64,000 nucleotides of DNA from Streptomyces tuirus (lineage in GTDB: Bacteria > Actinomycetota > Actinomycetes > Streptomycetales > Streptomycetaceae): assembly GCF_014701095.1 (NCBI RefSeq), contig NZ_AP023439.1, positions 620,001 through 684,000 of the forward strand. The letters are read 5' to 3'. Below the pieces are notes generated by a model that saw only the letters and a program-made list of their open reading frames with translations, was not told the origin of the DNA and did not search any database. The translations under genes and the position numbers were made by a program. Numbering within the stretch: position 1 is the stretch's first letter; every line of letters starts with the position of its first letter. Below are positions 7,975 to 16,384 of the stretch, piece after piece.

Positions 7975-9308
7975 CCGACACCGATCCCGCCGTCGACGCC
8001 CGGGCCGTCGACCCCGAGGTCCTCCGTGAGCGGGCGGTCGCCTCACTCGTCGTGGCCCGCGACCGCACCACCCTGCTGACGAGCTGCGTGGAGGAACCCG
8101 ACCTGACCGCGCAGCACTCGCCGCTGATGTCGCCGCTGGTATGGGACCTGGCGCACATCGGCAACCAGGAGGAGCAATGGCTGCTGCGGGCCGTCGCCGG
8201 GCACGAGGCGATACGGCCCGAGATAGACGGCCTCTACGACGCCTTCGAGCACCCGCGTGCCGAGCGGCCGAAGCTGCCCCTGCTGTCGCCCGCCGCGGCC
8301 CGCACGTACGCGGCCGACGTACGCGGCAGGGCGCTGGACGTGCTGGAGCGGCACGCGTTCCACGGGACGCGGCTGACGGAGGCCGGCTTCGCCTTCGGGA
8401 TGATCGCGCAGCACGAACAGCAGCACGACGAGACGATGCTGATCACGCATCAGCTGCGCACGGGCCCCCCGGCGCTGACGGCGCCCGACCCGGAGCCGGC
8501 GCCCCTGTCCACGGGCCCGTCCGAAGTCCTCGTCCCGGGTGGCCCGTTCACGATGGGTACCTCCGGCGAGCCCTGGGCCCTGGACAACGAACGCCCCGCG
8601 CACCGGCGCGAGGTGGCGCCCTTCCACATCGACACCACCCCGGTGACCAACGGCGCCTACCGGGCGTTCATCGAGGACGGCGGCTACGAGGATCCGCGGT
8701 GGTGGACGACCGACGGCTGGGCGCACATCCGCAAGCACGGCATCGACGCCCCGCTGTTCTGGCGGCGCGACGGAAAGCAGTTCCTCAGGCGGCGCTTCGG
8801 CGTCACCGAGGTCGTCCCGCCGGACGAGCCCGTGCTGCACGTGAGCTGGTACGAGGCCGACGCCTATGCCCGCTGGGCGGGACGCCGGCTGCCCACGGAG
8901 GCCGAGTGGGAGAAGGCCGCCCGGCACGACCCGGCCGGCGACCGCTCGATGCGCTACCCGTGGGGCGACACCGACCCGGGGCCCGAGCACGCCAACCTCG
9001 GCCAGCGGCACCTGCGCCCGGCACCCGCCGGGAGCTACCCGGCCGGTGAGTCGCCGCTCGGCGTACGGCAGTTGATCGGCGACGTGTGGGAGTGGACGGC
9101 GAGCGACTTCCTGCCGTACCCGGGCTTCAGGGCGTTCCCGTACAAGGAGTACTCGGAGGTCTTCTTCGGGCCCGAGTACAAGGTGCTGCGCGGCGGTTCG
9201 TTCGCGGTGGACGCGGTGGCCTGCCGGGGCACCTTCCGCAACTGGGACTACCCGATCCGGCGGCAGATCTTCTCCGGGTTCCGCACGGCCCGGTCGGAGG
9301 AGGTCTGA
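7971..9308 (+). CDS. egtB: EgtB, ergothioneine sulfoxide synthase
   Basis: 445 residues. This non-heme iron enzyme couples O2 activation to C-S bond formation between hercynine and gamma-glutamylcysteine. The N-terminal DinB-like domain carries the three iron ligands: His62 ([12 protein letters not shown]) and His148/His152 ([11 protein letters not shown]). The C-terminal formylglycine-generating-enzyme-like domain (from [11 protein letters not shown] at about 185) ends with the typical [16 protein letters not shown] and IFSGFRTAR. The start codon overlaps egtA and the stop overlaps the egtC start by one base (TGATG), so the three are co-translated. Confidence 0.95.
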   Translation: MTDTDPAVDARAVDPEVLRERAVASLVVARDRTTLLTSCVEEPDLTAQHSPLMSPLVWDLAHIGNQEEQWLLRAVAGHEAIRPEIDGLYDAFEHPRAERPKLPLLSPAAARTYAADVRGRALDVLERHAFHGTRLTEAGFAFGMIAQHEQQHDETMLITHQLRTGPPALTAPDPEPAPLSTGPSEVLVPGGPFTMGTSGEPWALDNERPAHRREVAPFHIDTTPVTNGAYRAFIEDGGYEDPRWWTTDGWAHIRKHGIDAPLFWRRDGKQFLRRRFGVTEVVPPDEPVLHVSWYEADAYARWAGRRLPTEAEWEKAARHDPAGDRSMRYPWGDTDPGPEHANLGQRHLRPAPAGSYPAGESPLGVRQLIGDVWEWTASDFLPYPGFRAFPYKEYSEVFFGPEYKVLRGGSFAVDAVACRGTFRNWDYPIRRQIFSGFRTARSEEV

Positions 9309-10099
9309 TGTGCCGGCATGTGGCCTACGTGGGCCCGGAGGAGCCTTTGGGCCGGCTCCTCGTGGAGCCGCCGCACGCGCTGTACCGGCAGTCCTGGGCG
9401 CCCCGGCACCAGCGGTACGGGACGGTCAACGCCGACGGTTTCGGGGTGGGCTGGTACGCCGAGGGCGATCCGGTGCCGGCCCGCTACCGGCGGGCCGGGC
9501 CGATCTGGGCGGACCTGTCGTTCGCCGATCTGGCCCGGGTCGTCCGCTCCCCCGCGCTGCTCGCGGCGGTGCGGGACGCGACCCTGTCGGGCGCCGACGC
9601 GGAGGCCGCCGCGGCGCCGTTCGCCGCGGGAACCTGGCTGTTCAGCCACAACGGGGCGGTCAAGGGCTGGCCCGGTTCGCTGGCCCCGCTGTCCCGGACG
9701 CTGCCGCACGAGGACCTGCTGTCGCTGGAGGCCCGCAACGACTCGGCGCTCGTGTGGGCGCTGGTGCTGGCGCGGCTGCGGAGCGGCGACGAGGAGGGCC
9801 GGGCGATGGCCGACACCGTCCTGGAGGTCGCCGCGGCGGCCCCCGGTTCCCGGCTGAACCTCCTGCTCACCGACGGCGACACCATCACCGCGACCGCCTG
9901 GGGCGACGCCCTGTGGTACCTCACCCGGCCCGGCGGCGGCACCGTCGTGGCCTCCGAGCCCTACGACGACGATCCGCACTGGCAGGAGGTTCCCGACCGG
10001 ACCCTGCTCGCGGCGAGCCGCACCGACGTGCTGCTGACGCCGCTGAAGGAGCCGACCGACGCCACCGTGCCCGCACCCTTCAAGGAGCCCCGTACGTGA
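9308..10099 (+). CDS. egtC: EgtC, gamma-glutamyl hercynylcysteine sulfoxide hydrolase
   Basis: 263 residues of the class-II glutamine amidotransferase fold. EgtC removes the gamma-glutamyl group after EgtB. The catalytic Cys2 is exposed once Met1 is removed (MCRHVAYVG). Other Ntn hallmarks are [17 protein letters not shown] and [14 protein letters not shown]. It is coupled to egtB by TGATG and to egtD by GTGA. A longer upstream frame exists but lacks the essential Cys2 N-terminus, which fixes the start. Confidence 0.95.
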   Translation: MCRHVAYVGPEEPLGRLLVEPPHALYRQSWAPRHQRYGTVNADGFGVGWYAEGDPVPARYRRAGPIWADLSFADLARVVRSPALLAAVRDATLSGADAEAAAAPFAAGTWLFSHNGAVKGWPGSLAPLSRTLPHEDLLSLEARNDSALVWALVLARLRSGDEEGRAMADTVLEVAAAAPGSRLNLLLTDGDTITATAWGDALWYLTRPGGGTVVASEPYDDDPHWQEVPDRTLLAASRTDVLLTPLKEPTDATVPAPFKEPRT

Positions 10100-11058
10100 G
10101 CCCGTTCCACCTCACCCGCACCCTGCCCGAGGACACCACGGGGGCCGCGCTGCGCGCCGACGTCCACCGGGGCCTGACCGGCCGTCCCAAGACCCTGCCG
10201 CCGAAGTGGTTCTACGACGCGCACGGCAGCGACCTGTTCGAGAAGATCACGGAACTCCCCGAGTACTACCCCACGCGCGCGGAGCGGGAGATCCTCCTGG
10301 CGCGCTCCGGCGACATCGCCGCGGCCACCCGGGCGCGCACCCTGGTCGAGCTCGGCTCCGGATCCTCGGAGAAGACCCGGCATCTGCTCGACGCCCTCAC
10401 CGGCCTGCACACCTACGTCCCGGTCGACGTCAGCGGCAGCGCCCTCACCCAGGCCGGGCAGGCGCTCGCCGCCGAACGGCCGGGACTGGACGTGCACGCG
10501 CTGATCGCCGACTTCACGGCGGAACTGACCCTGCCGGACACACCGGGGCCACGGCTGGTGGCGTTCCTGGGCGGCACGATCGGCAATCTGCTGCCCGCCG
10601 AACGCGCCGCGTTCCTCACCTCGGTACGGGCCCTGCTCACCCCGGGCGACGCCCTGCTGCTGGGCACGGACCTGGTCAAGGACGAGGAGGTGCTGGTCCG
10701 GGCGTACGACGACGCGGCCGGAGTGACGGCCGCGTTCAACAAGAACGTCCTGACCGTGATCAACCGCGAGCTGGGCGCCGACTTCGAGCCTGACGCGTTC
10801 GGCCATGTGGCGCTGTGGAACGCGGAGCGGGAATGGATCGAGATGCGGCTGCGCTCCCGTACGGCCCAGACGGTGAAGGTGCCGGCGCTCGATCTGGCCG
10901 TCGACTTCGCGGCGGGTGAGGAGATACGGACCGAGGTGTCGGCGAAGTTCCGGCAGGAGGGCGTGCGCGCCGAACTGTCCGCGGCGGGGCTGGACCTGGC
11001 CCACTGGTGGACGGACGGGCCGGGCCGGTTCGCCCTGTCGCTGAGCGTGGCGCGCTGA
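10096..11058 (+). CDS. egtD: EgtD, histidine N-alpha-trimethyltransferase
   Basis: 320 residues, GTG start overlapping the egtC stop as GTGA. EgtD uses three SAM to convert histidine to hercynine, the first step of ergothioneine synthesis. The family opening [19 protein letters not shown] and [12 protein letters not shown] is intact, the SAM motif is [16 protein letters not shown], and GGTIGNL and the substrate-binding [12 protein letters not shown] follow. No pyridoxal lyase (egtE) follows it; the last C-S cleavage must be done by a lyase encoded elsewhere. Confidence 0.95.
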   Translation: MSPFHLTRTLPEDTTGAALRADVHRGLTGRPKTLPPKWFYDAHGSDLFEKITELPEYYPTRAEREILLARSGDIAAATRARTLVELGSGSSEKTRHLLDALTGLHTYVPVDVSGSALTQAGQALAAERPGLDVHALIADFTAELTLPDTPGPRLVAFLGGTIGNLLPAERAAFLTSVRALLTPGDALLLGTDLVKDEEVLVRAYDDAAGVTAAFNKNVLTVINRELGADFEPDAFGHVALWNAEREWIEMRLRSRTAQTVKVPALDLAVDFAAGEEIRTEVSAKFRQEGVRAELSAAGLDLAHWWTDGPGRFALSLSVAR

Positions 11059-11186
11059 CGTCGGGGAACCCGGGGGCGGCGGCGACGGCGGGAGGCGACA
11101 TCTCGCGCTTCGCCGCCGCTTGGGGCACGGTGGAATGACGCGTGACACTCCCGTCACAGGAACGTCATGGGAAGAGGAGCAGCGGC

Positions 11187-11402
11187 ATGTCGAACCACAT
11201 CTACCGGGTCACGGAGATCGTCGGCACCTCGACGGACGGCGTCGACCAGGCCATCCGCAACGGCATCGGCCGGGCCTCGCAGACGCTGCACAACCTGGAC
11301 TGGTTCGAGGTGACGCAGGTGCGCGGCCAGCTCGAGAACGGGCAGATCGCCCACTGGCAGGTGGGGCTCAAGGTGGGCTTCCGTCTCGACGAGACGGAGT
11401 AG
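11187..11402 (+). CDS. dodecin family flavin-binding protein
   Basis: 71 residues, ATG at 11187 after GAAGAGGAG. The sequence MSNHIYRVTEIVGTS, AIRNGIGRASQTLHNLDWFEV and GQIAHWQVGLKVGFRLD is a full dodecin. Dodecins are dodecameric shells that store or buffer FMN, riboflavin or CoA. It lies 128 bp after egtD and is probably transcribed separately. The convergent HAD gene ends 3 nt away. Confidence 0.9.
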   Translation: MSNHIYRVTEIVGTSTDGVDQAIRNGIGRASQTLHNLDWFEVTQVRGQLENGQIAHWQVGLKVGFRLDETE

Positions 11403-11405
11403 TGC

Positions 11406-11900
11406 TCAGGTCCGCCCCTCGCGCTCCTGCGCCGCCTTCATCTCGGCGGACCGGGTCACCCAGTCGGCCCGTACGACGGTGAAGCCCGCACGCCGGGCGT
11501 CCGCGCAGACCAGTTCGTCGTCGTCCACCAGGACGCGGACCTCGCGGGTGCGGGCGAGCCGCCGCAGGATCTCCAGCTTGGTGAACCGGGCGGGCCGCCG
11601 GTCGGCGTCCCGCCGCATGTACACGCGCCCCTCGGGCAGCCCTTGGGCGGCGAGCCACTCCAGCGTGTCGCGCCGGCAGCGCTCGGGCCGCCCGGTGAGG
11701 TAGACGATCTCGCACTCCCGCGCACGCTCCCGGACCAGCGCGATGCCCTCCGGGACGGGCGGGTCCTGCGGCGCCGCCGAGAAGAATCCGTTCCAGTCCT
11801 TCGGTGCGCGCTGGAGGAACCCCTGCCGGTGCGTGGTGTCGGCGAGGGTGTTGTCCAGGTCGAACACGGCCAAGGGGGCCTTGCTTCGGTCGTCACTCAC
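11406..11900 (-). CDS. HAD-family phosphatase (PNKP 3'-phosphatase-like)
   Basis: 164 residues from the GTG at 11900; an upstream ATG at 11960 adds 20 residues without similarity. HAD motif I is FDLDNTLADT, motif II is VYLTGRPE and motif III/IV is VRVLVDDDELVC. The cap-less layout and RRDTLEWL pattern match the polynucleotide-kinase 3'-phosphatase-type domain annotated in actinobacteria. Substrate could be nucleic-acid ends or small phosphoesters. Confidence 0.7.
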   Translation of the reverse strand: MSDDRSKAPLAVFDLDNTLADTTHRQGFLQRAPKDWNGFFSAAPQDPPVPEGIALVRERARECEIVYLTGRPERCRRDTLEWLAAQGLPEGRVYMRRDADRRPARFTKLEILRRLARTREVRVLVDDDELVCADARRAGFTVVRADWVTRSAEMKAAQEREGRT

Positions 11901-12235
11901 GCCGCCCACCCTAAGCGCAATGGAGACAGCGCGCGTGAACAAGCCATGTACACGGGTCAATTCACCTTCACAGTTGATGGCTCAAGCACAGCACTGACAT
12001 ACTCCGCTCTCAGCCTCGCCACCACCGTGGCCGGGGCTCGTCGGGGATCCCCACAAAGAACCCCGAGGCCGTCCGCGTGAATCCGGGCCGATGGTTATCC
12101 GGATTCGCGAACCCCCCACAGAGCCCGCACCCCCACCGTGCGTCCGGCACCCCTTCCCCCTGCCCGAAAACCGGACGCGTCCACTGACTCGACGGGGTCG
12201 AGTGCGGGGCACGATGCAGCGAAGAAGGTGCGCCT
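11901..12235. other. 335-bp intergenic region before the DUF485/symporter operon
   Basis: No gene is supported here. A weak promoter-like pair, TTGATG at 11974-11979 and CATACT at 11998-12003 with 18-nt spacing, faces the DUF485 gene. The rest shows no strong dyad. Confidence 0.3.
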
Positions 12236-12682
12236 GTGCCCGAATTCTCACCGCGGCGGGAAGACCCTCCCCCATTCCCGCTGCCGCACATCGAACAAAC
12301 TCCGCCGTCCCGTATATCCGACCATCCCGAATTTCACTCTCTGCGTCGCGCGCAGCGCCGGTTCGGTATCCGGGCGACCATCCTGTCCGTCGGTGGATTC
12401 CTGCTGTATGTACTGGTGTCGAGTTTTGTGCCCGTGGTGATGAACCAGCCGCTGTTCGGCCGCCTCACGCTCGGACTGACCCTCGGTCTGGGGCAGTTCG
12501 CCGTCATGGGCGTGACCGCGTGGTGCTACGTCCGGCACATGCGCACCCGGGTCGATCCGCTCGCCCGCGGCCTGAGATCCCGGCTGTACGAGACCGGGAC
12601 CCGGCGCGGCCGTTCGGCGGCGCATGCGCAGGGTGCCGGGCAGCGGCTCCAGCACGGGACGAGGGGGTTCCGCACGTGGTGA
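12236..12682 (+). CDS. DUF485 domain membrane protein
   Basis: 148 residues, GTG start after AGAAGGTG. After a Pro-rich cytosolic lead, FHSLRRAQRRFGIRATILS introduces the DUF485 core with two membrane helices (VGGFLLYVLVSSFVPVVM and LGLTLGLGQFAVMGVTAWCYV). Such proteins sit immediately upstream of acetate/solute sodium symporters and probably form a small partner subunit. Its TGA overlaps the symporter GTG as GTGA. The tail from about residue 115 is basic and variable. Confidence 0.85.
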   Translation: MPEFSPRREDPPPFPLPHIEQTPPSRISDHPEFHSLRRAQRRFGIRATILSVGGFLLYVLVSSFVPVVMNQPLFGRLTLGLTLGLGQFAVMGVTAWCYVRHMRTRVDPLARGLRSRLYETGTRRGRSAAHAQGAGQRLQHGTRGFRTW

Positions 12683-14271
12683 GCGCCGCCGCCATCGACG
12701 ACAGCAGCCTGCGGCTGACGTTCGTCCTGTTCCTGACCGTGGTCGTGATCACCCTGTTCATCGCACTGCTGACAGCTCCTCAGCGTGACGAGATCAGCGA
12801 GTTCTACCTCGGCAACCGCGCCATGTCGCCGCTGCGCAACGGCCTCGCCATGTGCGGTGACTACCTGTCGGCCGCCACGCTGCTGGGCAGCACCGGGCTG
12901 GTCGCGCTGACCGGCTACGACGGGCTGATGTACCTCGGCGGCACCACGGTCGCCTGGATGATGGTGCTGCTGCTGATCGCCGAACCCCTGCACCGCACGG
13001 GCAAGTTCACGCTGGGCGACACGGTGGCGCTGCGCCTGCCCCGGCAGCAGCGGCCGGTACGGGTGGCGCTGGCGGTCTGCATCCTGGCCATCGCCACGCT
13101 GTACCTGGTGGCCCAACTCGTGGGCAGCGTCGCGCTGCTGACGCAGTTCACCGGTGTGCCGAGCGGCCCCACCCGCACCCTGTGCGTGGTCGTGATCGGC
13201 GTCTTCGTGATCCTGTACGCCTCCCTCGGCGGCATGCCCGGCGCGACGGTCATCCAGATCATCAAGGCCGTGATGCTGGTGGTGGGCGTGCTGTTCACCG
13301 CGGGCTGGGTGCTGCACCACTTCGACTGGAACCCCGACCTGCTGCTGCAGAGGGCGTCCGAACGCAGCGGTTCCGGCCTGAGCTTCCTCCAGCCCGGGCT
13401 GCGCTACGGCGGCACCGTCAGCAACAAGCTGGACTTCCTCAGCCTCGAACTGGCCATCGTCCTCGGCCTCGCCGCCCTCCCGCACGTGCTGATGCGGCTG
13501 CTCACCCCGCGCAACAGCGGCGTCCTGCGCTCCTCGGTGGTGTGGGCCGTCGGCCTGGTCGGCGCGGCGTGTTTCGGGGCCGGCATCATGGGGCTCGGTG
13601 CCACCGCGCTGCTCGGCCGGAACACCATCGAGGGCACCGACCGCACCGGCAACGCCTCCGTGCTGCTGCTCGCCCACGAACTGGGCGGCAGCGTCCTCAC
13701 CGCGCTGCTGACCTGCCTGGCGTATCTGACGCTGCTGGCCGTGGCGGTCGGTCTCACCCTGGCCGCGGCCTCCTCCCTCGCGCACGACCTGTACAGCGAG
13801 GTGATCCGCAAGGGCCGGGCGAGCGAGACGGAGGAGCTGACCGTCGCCCGGCTGTCCGGGGCCGTCATCGGGGTCCTCGGCATCCTGCTGGCCCTGGTCG
13901 CCTGGGGCGCGAACACCGCGACGCTCGCCTTCCTGGCCTTCGCCATCGCGGCGTCCGCGATCCTGCCGACGATCATCTACACCCTGTTCTGGCGGCGCTT
14001 CAGCGCCAAGGGCGCCCTGCTCAGCCTCTACGGCGGGCTGCTCTGCTCCGTCCTGCTGACCGTCTTCTCCCCCGTCGTCTCCTCGGCCCCGGGCTCCTTC
14101 TACCCCGGGGCCGACTTCGCCTGGTTCCCGCTCCAGAACCCCGGCATCGTCTCGATCCCCGTGGGCTTCCTGCTGGGCTGGCTCGGCACGGTGCTGGACT
14201 GGGGCCCGGCCGAAGAACCGGCCGCCCACGAGGAGTTCGAGCTGCGGATGCTACTGGGCGCCGACGACTGA
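12679..14271 (+). CDS. sodium:solute symporter, acetate permease (ActP)-like
   Basis: About 530 residues; the GTG at 12679 gives a GTGA overlap with the DUF485 stop (a GTG one codon earlier is possible). Thirteen or so membrane helices of the SSS/LeuT fold are evident, with EFYLGNRAMSPLRNGLAMCGDYLSAATLLG, the family's N-terminal signature, and LPHVLMRLLTPRN. Known members carry acetate or other short monocarboxylates. The DUF485 partner supports an ActP-type assignment; the precise substrate is inferred. Confidence 0.85.
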   Translation: MSAAAIDDSSLRLTFVLFLTVVVITLFIALLTAPQRDEISEFYLGNRAMSPLRNGLAMCGDYLSAATLLGSTGLVALTGYDGLMYLGGTTVAWMMVLLLIAEPLHRTGKFTLGDTVALRLPRQQRPVRVALAVCILAIATLYLVAQLVGSVALLTQFTGVPSGPTRTLCVVVIGVFVILYASLGGMPGATVIQIIKAVMLVVGVLFTAGWVLHHFDWNPDLLLQRASERSGSGLSFLQPGLRYGGTVSNKLDFLSLELAIVLGLAALPHVLMRLLTPRNSGVLRSSVVWAVGLVGAACFGAGIMGLGATALLGRNTIEGTDRTGNASVLLLAHELGGSVLTALLTCLAYLTLLAVAVGLTLAAASSLAHDLYSEVIRKGRASETEELTVARLSGAVIGVLGILLALVAWGANTATLAFLAFAIAASAILPTIIYTLFWRRFSAKGALLSLYGGLLCSVLLTVFSPVVSSAPGSFYPGADFAWFPLQNPGIVSIPVGFLLGWLGTVLDWGPAEEPAAHEEFELRMLLGADD

Positions 14272-14315
14272 GACGCCTTCGAGGAACCACGGCGGCCGGG
14301 CGCCGGGACACCCAT

Positions 14316-14336
14316 TGTTAATGGGATCCATTTTCA
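14316..14336. promoter_or_regulatory. Zur-box-like operator upstream of rpmF paralogue
   Basis: TGTTAATG and CATTTTCA are opposed around a 5-nt centre, giving a 21-bp imperfect palindrome of the actinobacterial Zur type (TGAAAATG/CATTTTCA). It lies 38 bp before the bL32 start, where zinc-loaded Zur would block transcription. The match to the known consensus was made from memory. Confidence 0.65.
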
Positions 14337-14374
14337 TGTAGCGTCCTCGGTGCCCGACCACCGAGGAGGAACCC

Positions 14375-14545
14375 ATGGCTGTCCCGAAGCGGAAGATGTC
14401 CCGCAGCAACACCCGTCACCGCCGCGCCCAGTGGAAGGCGGTCACCCCGGCACTGGTGCCCGTCACCGTCGACGGCGTCCGTCACCTCGTCCCGCAGAAC
14501 CTGGTCAGGGCCTACGAGCGGGGCCTGCTACGTCCCGACGGCTGA
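14375..14545 (+). CDS. rpmF: 50S ribosomal protein bL32, zinc-independent (cysteine-free) paralogue
   Basis: 56 residues, ATG at 14375 after [29 protein letters not shown] is the bL32 N-terminus. The usual C-terminal zinc ribbon cysteines are absent: the C-terminal part has no Cys at all ([20 protein letters not shown]). Such C-minus paralogues replace the zinc-binding copy during zinc starvation and are Zur-repressed. The Zur-like box immediately upstream fits. The last 18 nt overlap the convergent nucleotidyltransferase gene. Confidence 0.9.
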   Translation: MAVPKRKMSRSNTRHRRAQWKAVTPALVPVTVDGVRHLVPQNLVRAYERGLLRPDG

Positions 14546-15238
14546 GTGCCCCGCCCCGTTGAGGAAGTGCGCGCGGACCCGGCGCAGCCAGGCCTCGACC
14601 GGCGCCTCGTCGGGTTCGTCCGGCAGCACCGTGGGACCTTCGTCGAAGGCGGCCTCGTAGTACCTGAGCAGGGGCAGGGCGACCGACGGATCGGCGGCGA
14701 CGCGCTCGCCGAAGGCGTGGTACTCGTCCGGGTTCTCGACGCGGATCGTCAACCGCCCGGTGGTGTACAGCTCCAGGCCCTGCGCGCACAGCCGTTTGAG
14801 ATGCCGGGCGTGCTTCGCGGTGCGGTTGCGGGTGTCGGCGGAGAACGAACCGTCGCCGCGCGCCTCCAGTCGCCGGAACTGCTGGGTGGCGTACCCGAGG
14901 TAGGCGTCCCTGACCCGCTTGGCGCACAGGAACGCCGTGCGGATGCCGATGAGTTCGTCGCCGAGCGGGGTGCGCACCTCGTACAGGTCGTCCGGGAGCC
15001 ACACCAGCTCCATCGCGGTCGGGTTGCCGCCCAGGGCCAGCCGGCACCACTTGGCGGCCTCGTGCAGCGTGCGGTCCGGCGCCGTGGTGACGTGGGACTC
15101 CTTCGGCCGGCGCAGACCGTGCAGCTCCTCGGTGGGCGCGGCGAACATGCCGAGACGGTCGACGTCCGAACCCGGGCGGGCGAGACCGTAGGCGGTCGAT
15201 CCGACGATGCCGGAGAGCAGGATTGTGGGGACGGTCAC
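14528..15238 (-). CDS. nucleotidyltransferase domain protein (pol-beta superfamily)
   Basis: 236 residues from the GTG at 15238. The nucleotidyltransferase motif is [20 protein letters not shown], that is, G-S-x(8-9)-S-D-x-D, in the first 30 residues. The remainder ([28 protein letters not shown] [11 protein letters not shown]) matches the YcgL-type predicted nucleotidyltransferases. They may modify tRNA or protein ends; the true substrate is unknown. A longer ORF upstream is basic and unlike protein. Confidence 0.7.
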   Translation of the reverse strand: MTVPTILLSGIVGSTAYGLARPGSDVDRLGMFAAPTEELHGLRRPKESHVTTAPDRTLHEAAKWCRLALGGNPTAMELVWLPDDLYEVRTPLGDELIGIRTAFLCAKRVRDAYLGYATQQFRRLEARGDGSFSADTRNRTAKHARHLKRLCAQGLELYTTGRLTIRVENPDEYHAFGERVAADPSVALPLLRYYEAAFDEGPTVLPDEPDEAPVEAWLRRVRAHFLNGAGHSAVGT

Positions 15239-15374
15239 GGCCCGGCCGCCTTTCACTTCTGGGTACCGGACCATTGTCCTGACGTGCGCGGACGCGGTCA
15301 CCCGGTTTTTCCGGCGGCGGTCCCGCCGCGCCCGCGCCGGAATACCGGCGGCCCCGTCCGGCGTAGAAACACGT

Positions 15375-16343
15375 ATGGATCCCGTGCGCCTGTCCGTCCT
15401 CGACCGCTCCCGCACCCGCGAGGGGCACACCCACCCCGAGGCGCTGCGCGACACCGTGCGGCTGGCGCGGGAGCTGGAGCTGCTCGGCTACCACCGGGTC
15501 TGGGTCTCCGAACACCACGGCGTGCCTGGCGTCGCCGGTTCCGCGCCGACCGTGCTGGCCGCCGCCGTCGCGGGCGCGACCCGGACGATCCGGGTCGGCA
15601 CCGGCGGGGTGATGCTGCCCAACCACCGGCCGCTGGTCGTGGCGGAGCAGTTCGGGGTGCTGGAGTCGCTGTTCCCCGGGCGGATCGACATGGGTCTGGG
15701 CCGGTCCGTCGGCTTCACGGACGGGGTGCGCCGGGCCCTGGGCCGCGACAAGGGCGACGCCGAGGACTTCGAAGGCCAGCTCGCGGAGCTGCTCGGCTGG
15801 TTCCGCGGCACCTCACCCACCGGGGTGCACGCCCGCCCCGCCGAGGGCCTGACCGTGCCGCCGTTCGTCCTGGCCATGGGTGAGGGGGCCGGCATCGCCG
15901 CCCGCGCGGGCCTGCCCATGGTGATCGGCGACCTGAGGAACCGCGAGAAGATGCGGCGCGGCATCGACCACTACCGCGACCGGTTCCGCCCCTCGGCCTG
16001 GGCCCCCGAGCCCTACGTCGTCATCTCGGGCACCATCGCCGTGGCCGCCACCCCCGAGGAGGCCCGGCGGCTCCAGCGCGCTCTGGCTCAGGTGGACCCG
16101 TTCGGAGATCTCCTGGACGCGGTAGGACGGCGTGCCCTTCGGTGTCCGGCACCCGGCGAGGACGTCGAGCACCTCGAAGTCGCTGGCGCACAGCCCGTGG
16201 CCGTGCAGCGCACGATCGAGCTCGCACTGGGTCCGCGCGTGCAGCGCCAGAATGTCCCGCCACTGTTCCACGAGCGCCTGCTCGGCCTGCTGAGCCATGC
16301 GCCGCACCGTAACAGAGAACCGAGATTGTTGCACCTGAATTAA
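15375..16343 (+). pseudogene. LLM-class flavin-dependent oxidoreductase, 3' end replaced by antisense MarR sequence
   Basis: The first ~232 codons are a good luciferase-like monooxygenase: LSVLDRSRTREGHTHPEAL, VSEHHGVPGVAGSAPTVL, GTGGVMLPNHRPLVVAEQFG and GRSVGFTDG. From about 16072 the frame reads the complement of the MarR gene and runs to a TAA at 16343. The family is normally about 330-350 residues, so roughly the last 100 residues are lost. The 322-codon frame is still open, so a chimeric protein could be made, but it is probably inactive. A deletion joining two convergent genes is the simplest cause. Confidence 0.75.
15813..16298 (-). pseudogene. MarR family regulator, truncated in the wing-helix domain
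   Basis: The ATG at 16298 opens 75 native residues: helix 1 (ALVEQWRDILALHARTQCEL), ASDFEVLDVL and VQEISERVHLSQSAL. Then the frame enters the complement of the LLM oxidoreductase gene at about 16072 and continues to 15813. The recognition helix (normally SQSALSRLxxRLE) and wing are cut. The intact upstream part once faced the MFS gene, across a long palindrome, as a typical MarR-pump pair. Confidence 0.75.
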
Positions 16344-16370
16344 ATGCGTTTGCATCTCATGCACACGCAT
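16344..16370. promoter_or_regulatory. 27-bp MarR-type operator between MarR remnant and MFS pump
   Basis: ATGCGTTTGCAT and ATGCACACGCAT are inverted around CTC, with one mismatched position per arm. The site lies 15 bp before the MFS ATG and 45 bp from the MarR ATG, as expected for auto- and pump repression by the now truncated regulator. Confidence 0.75.
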
Positions 16371-16384
16371 GTAGTGTCCGGGGT

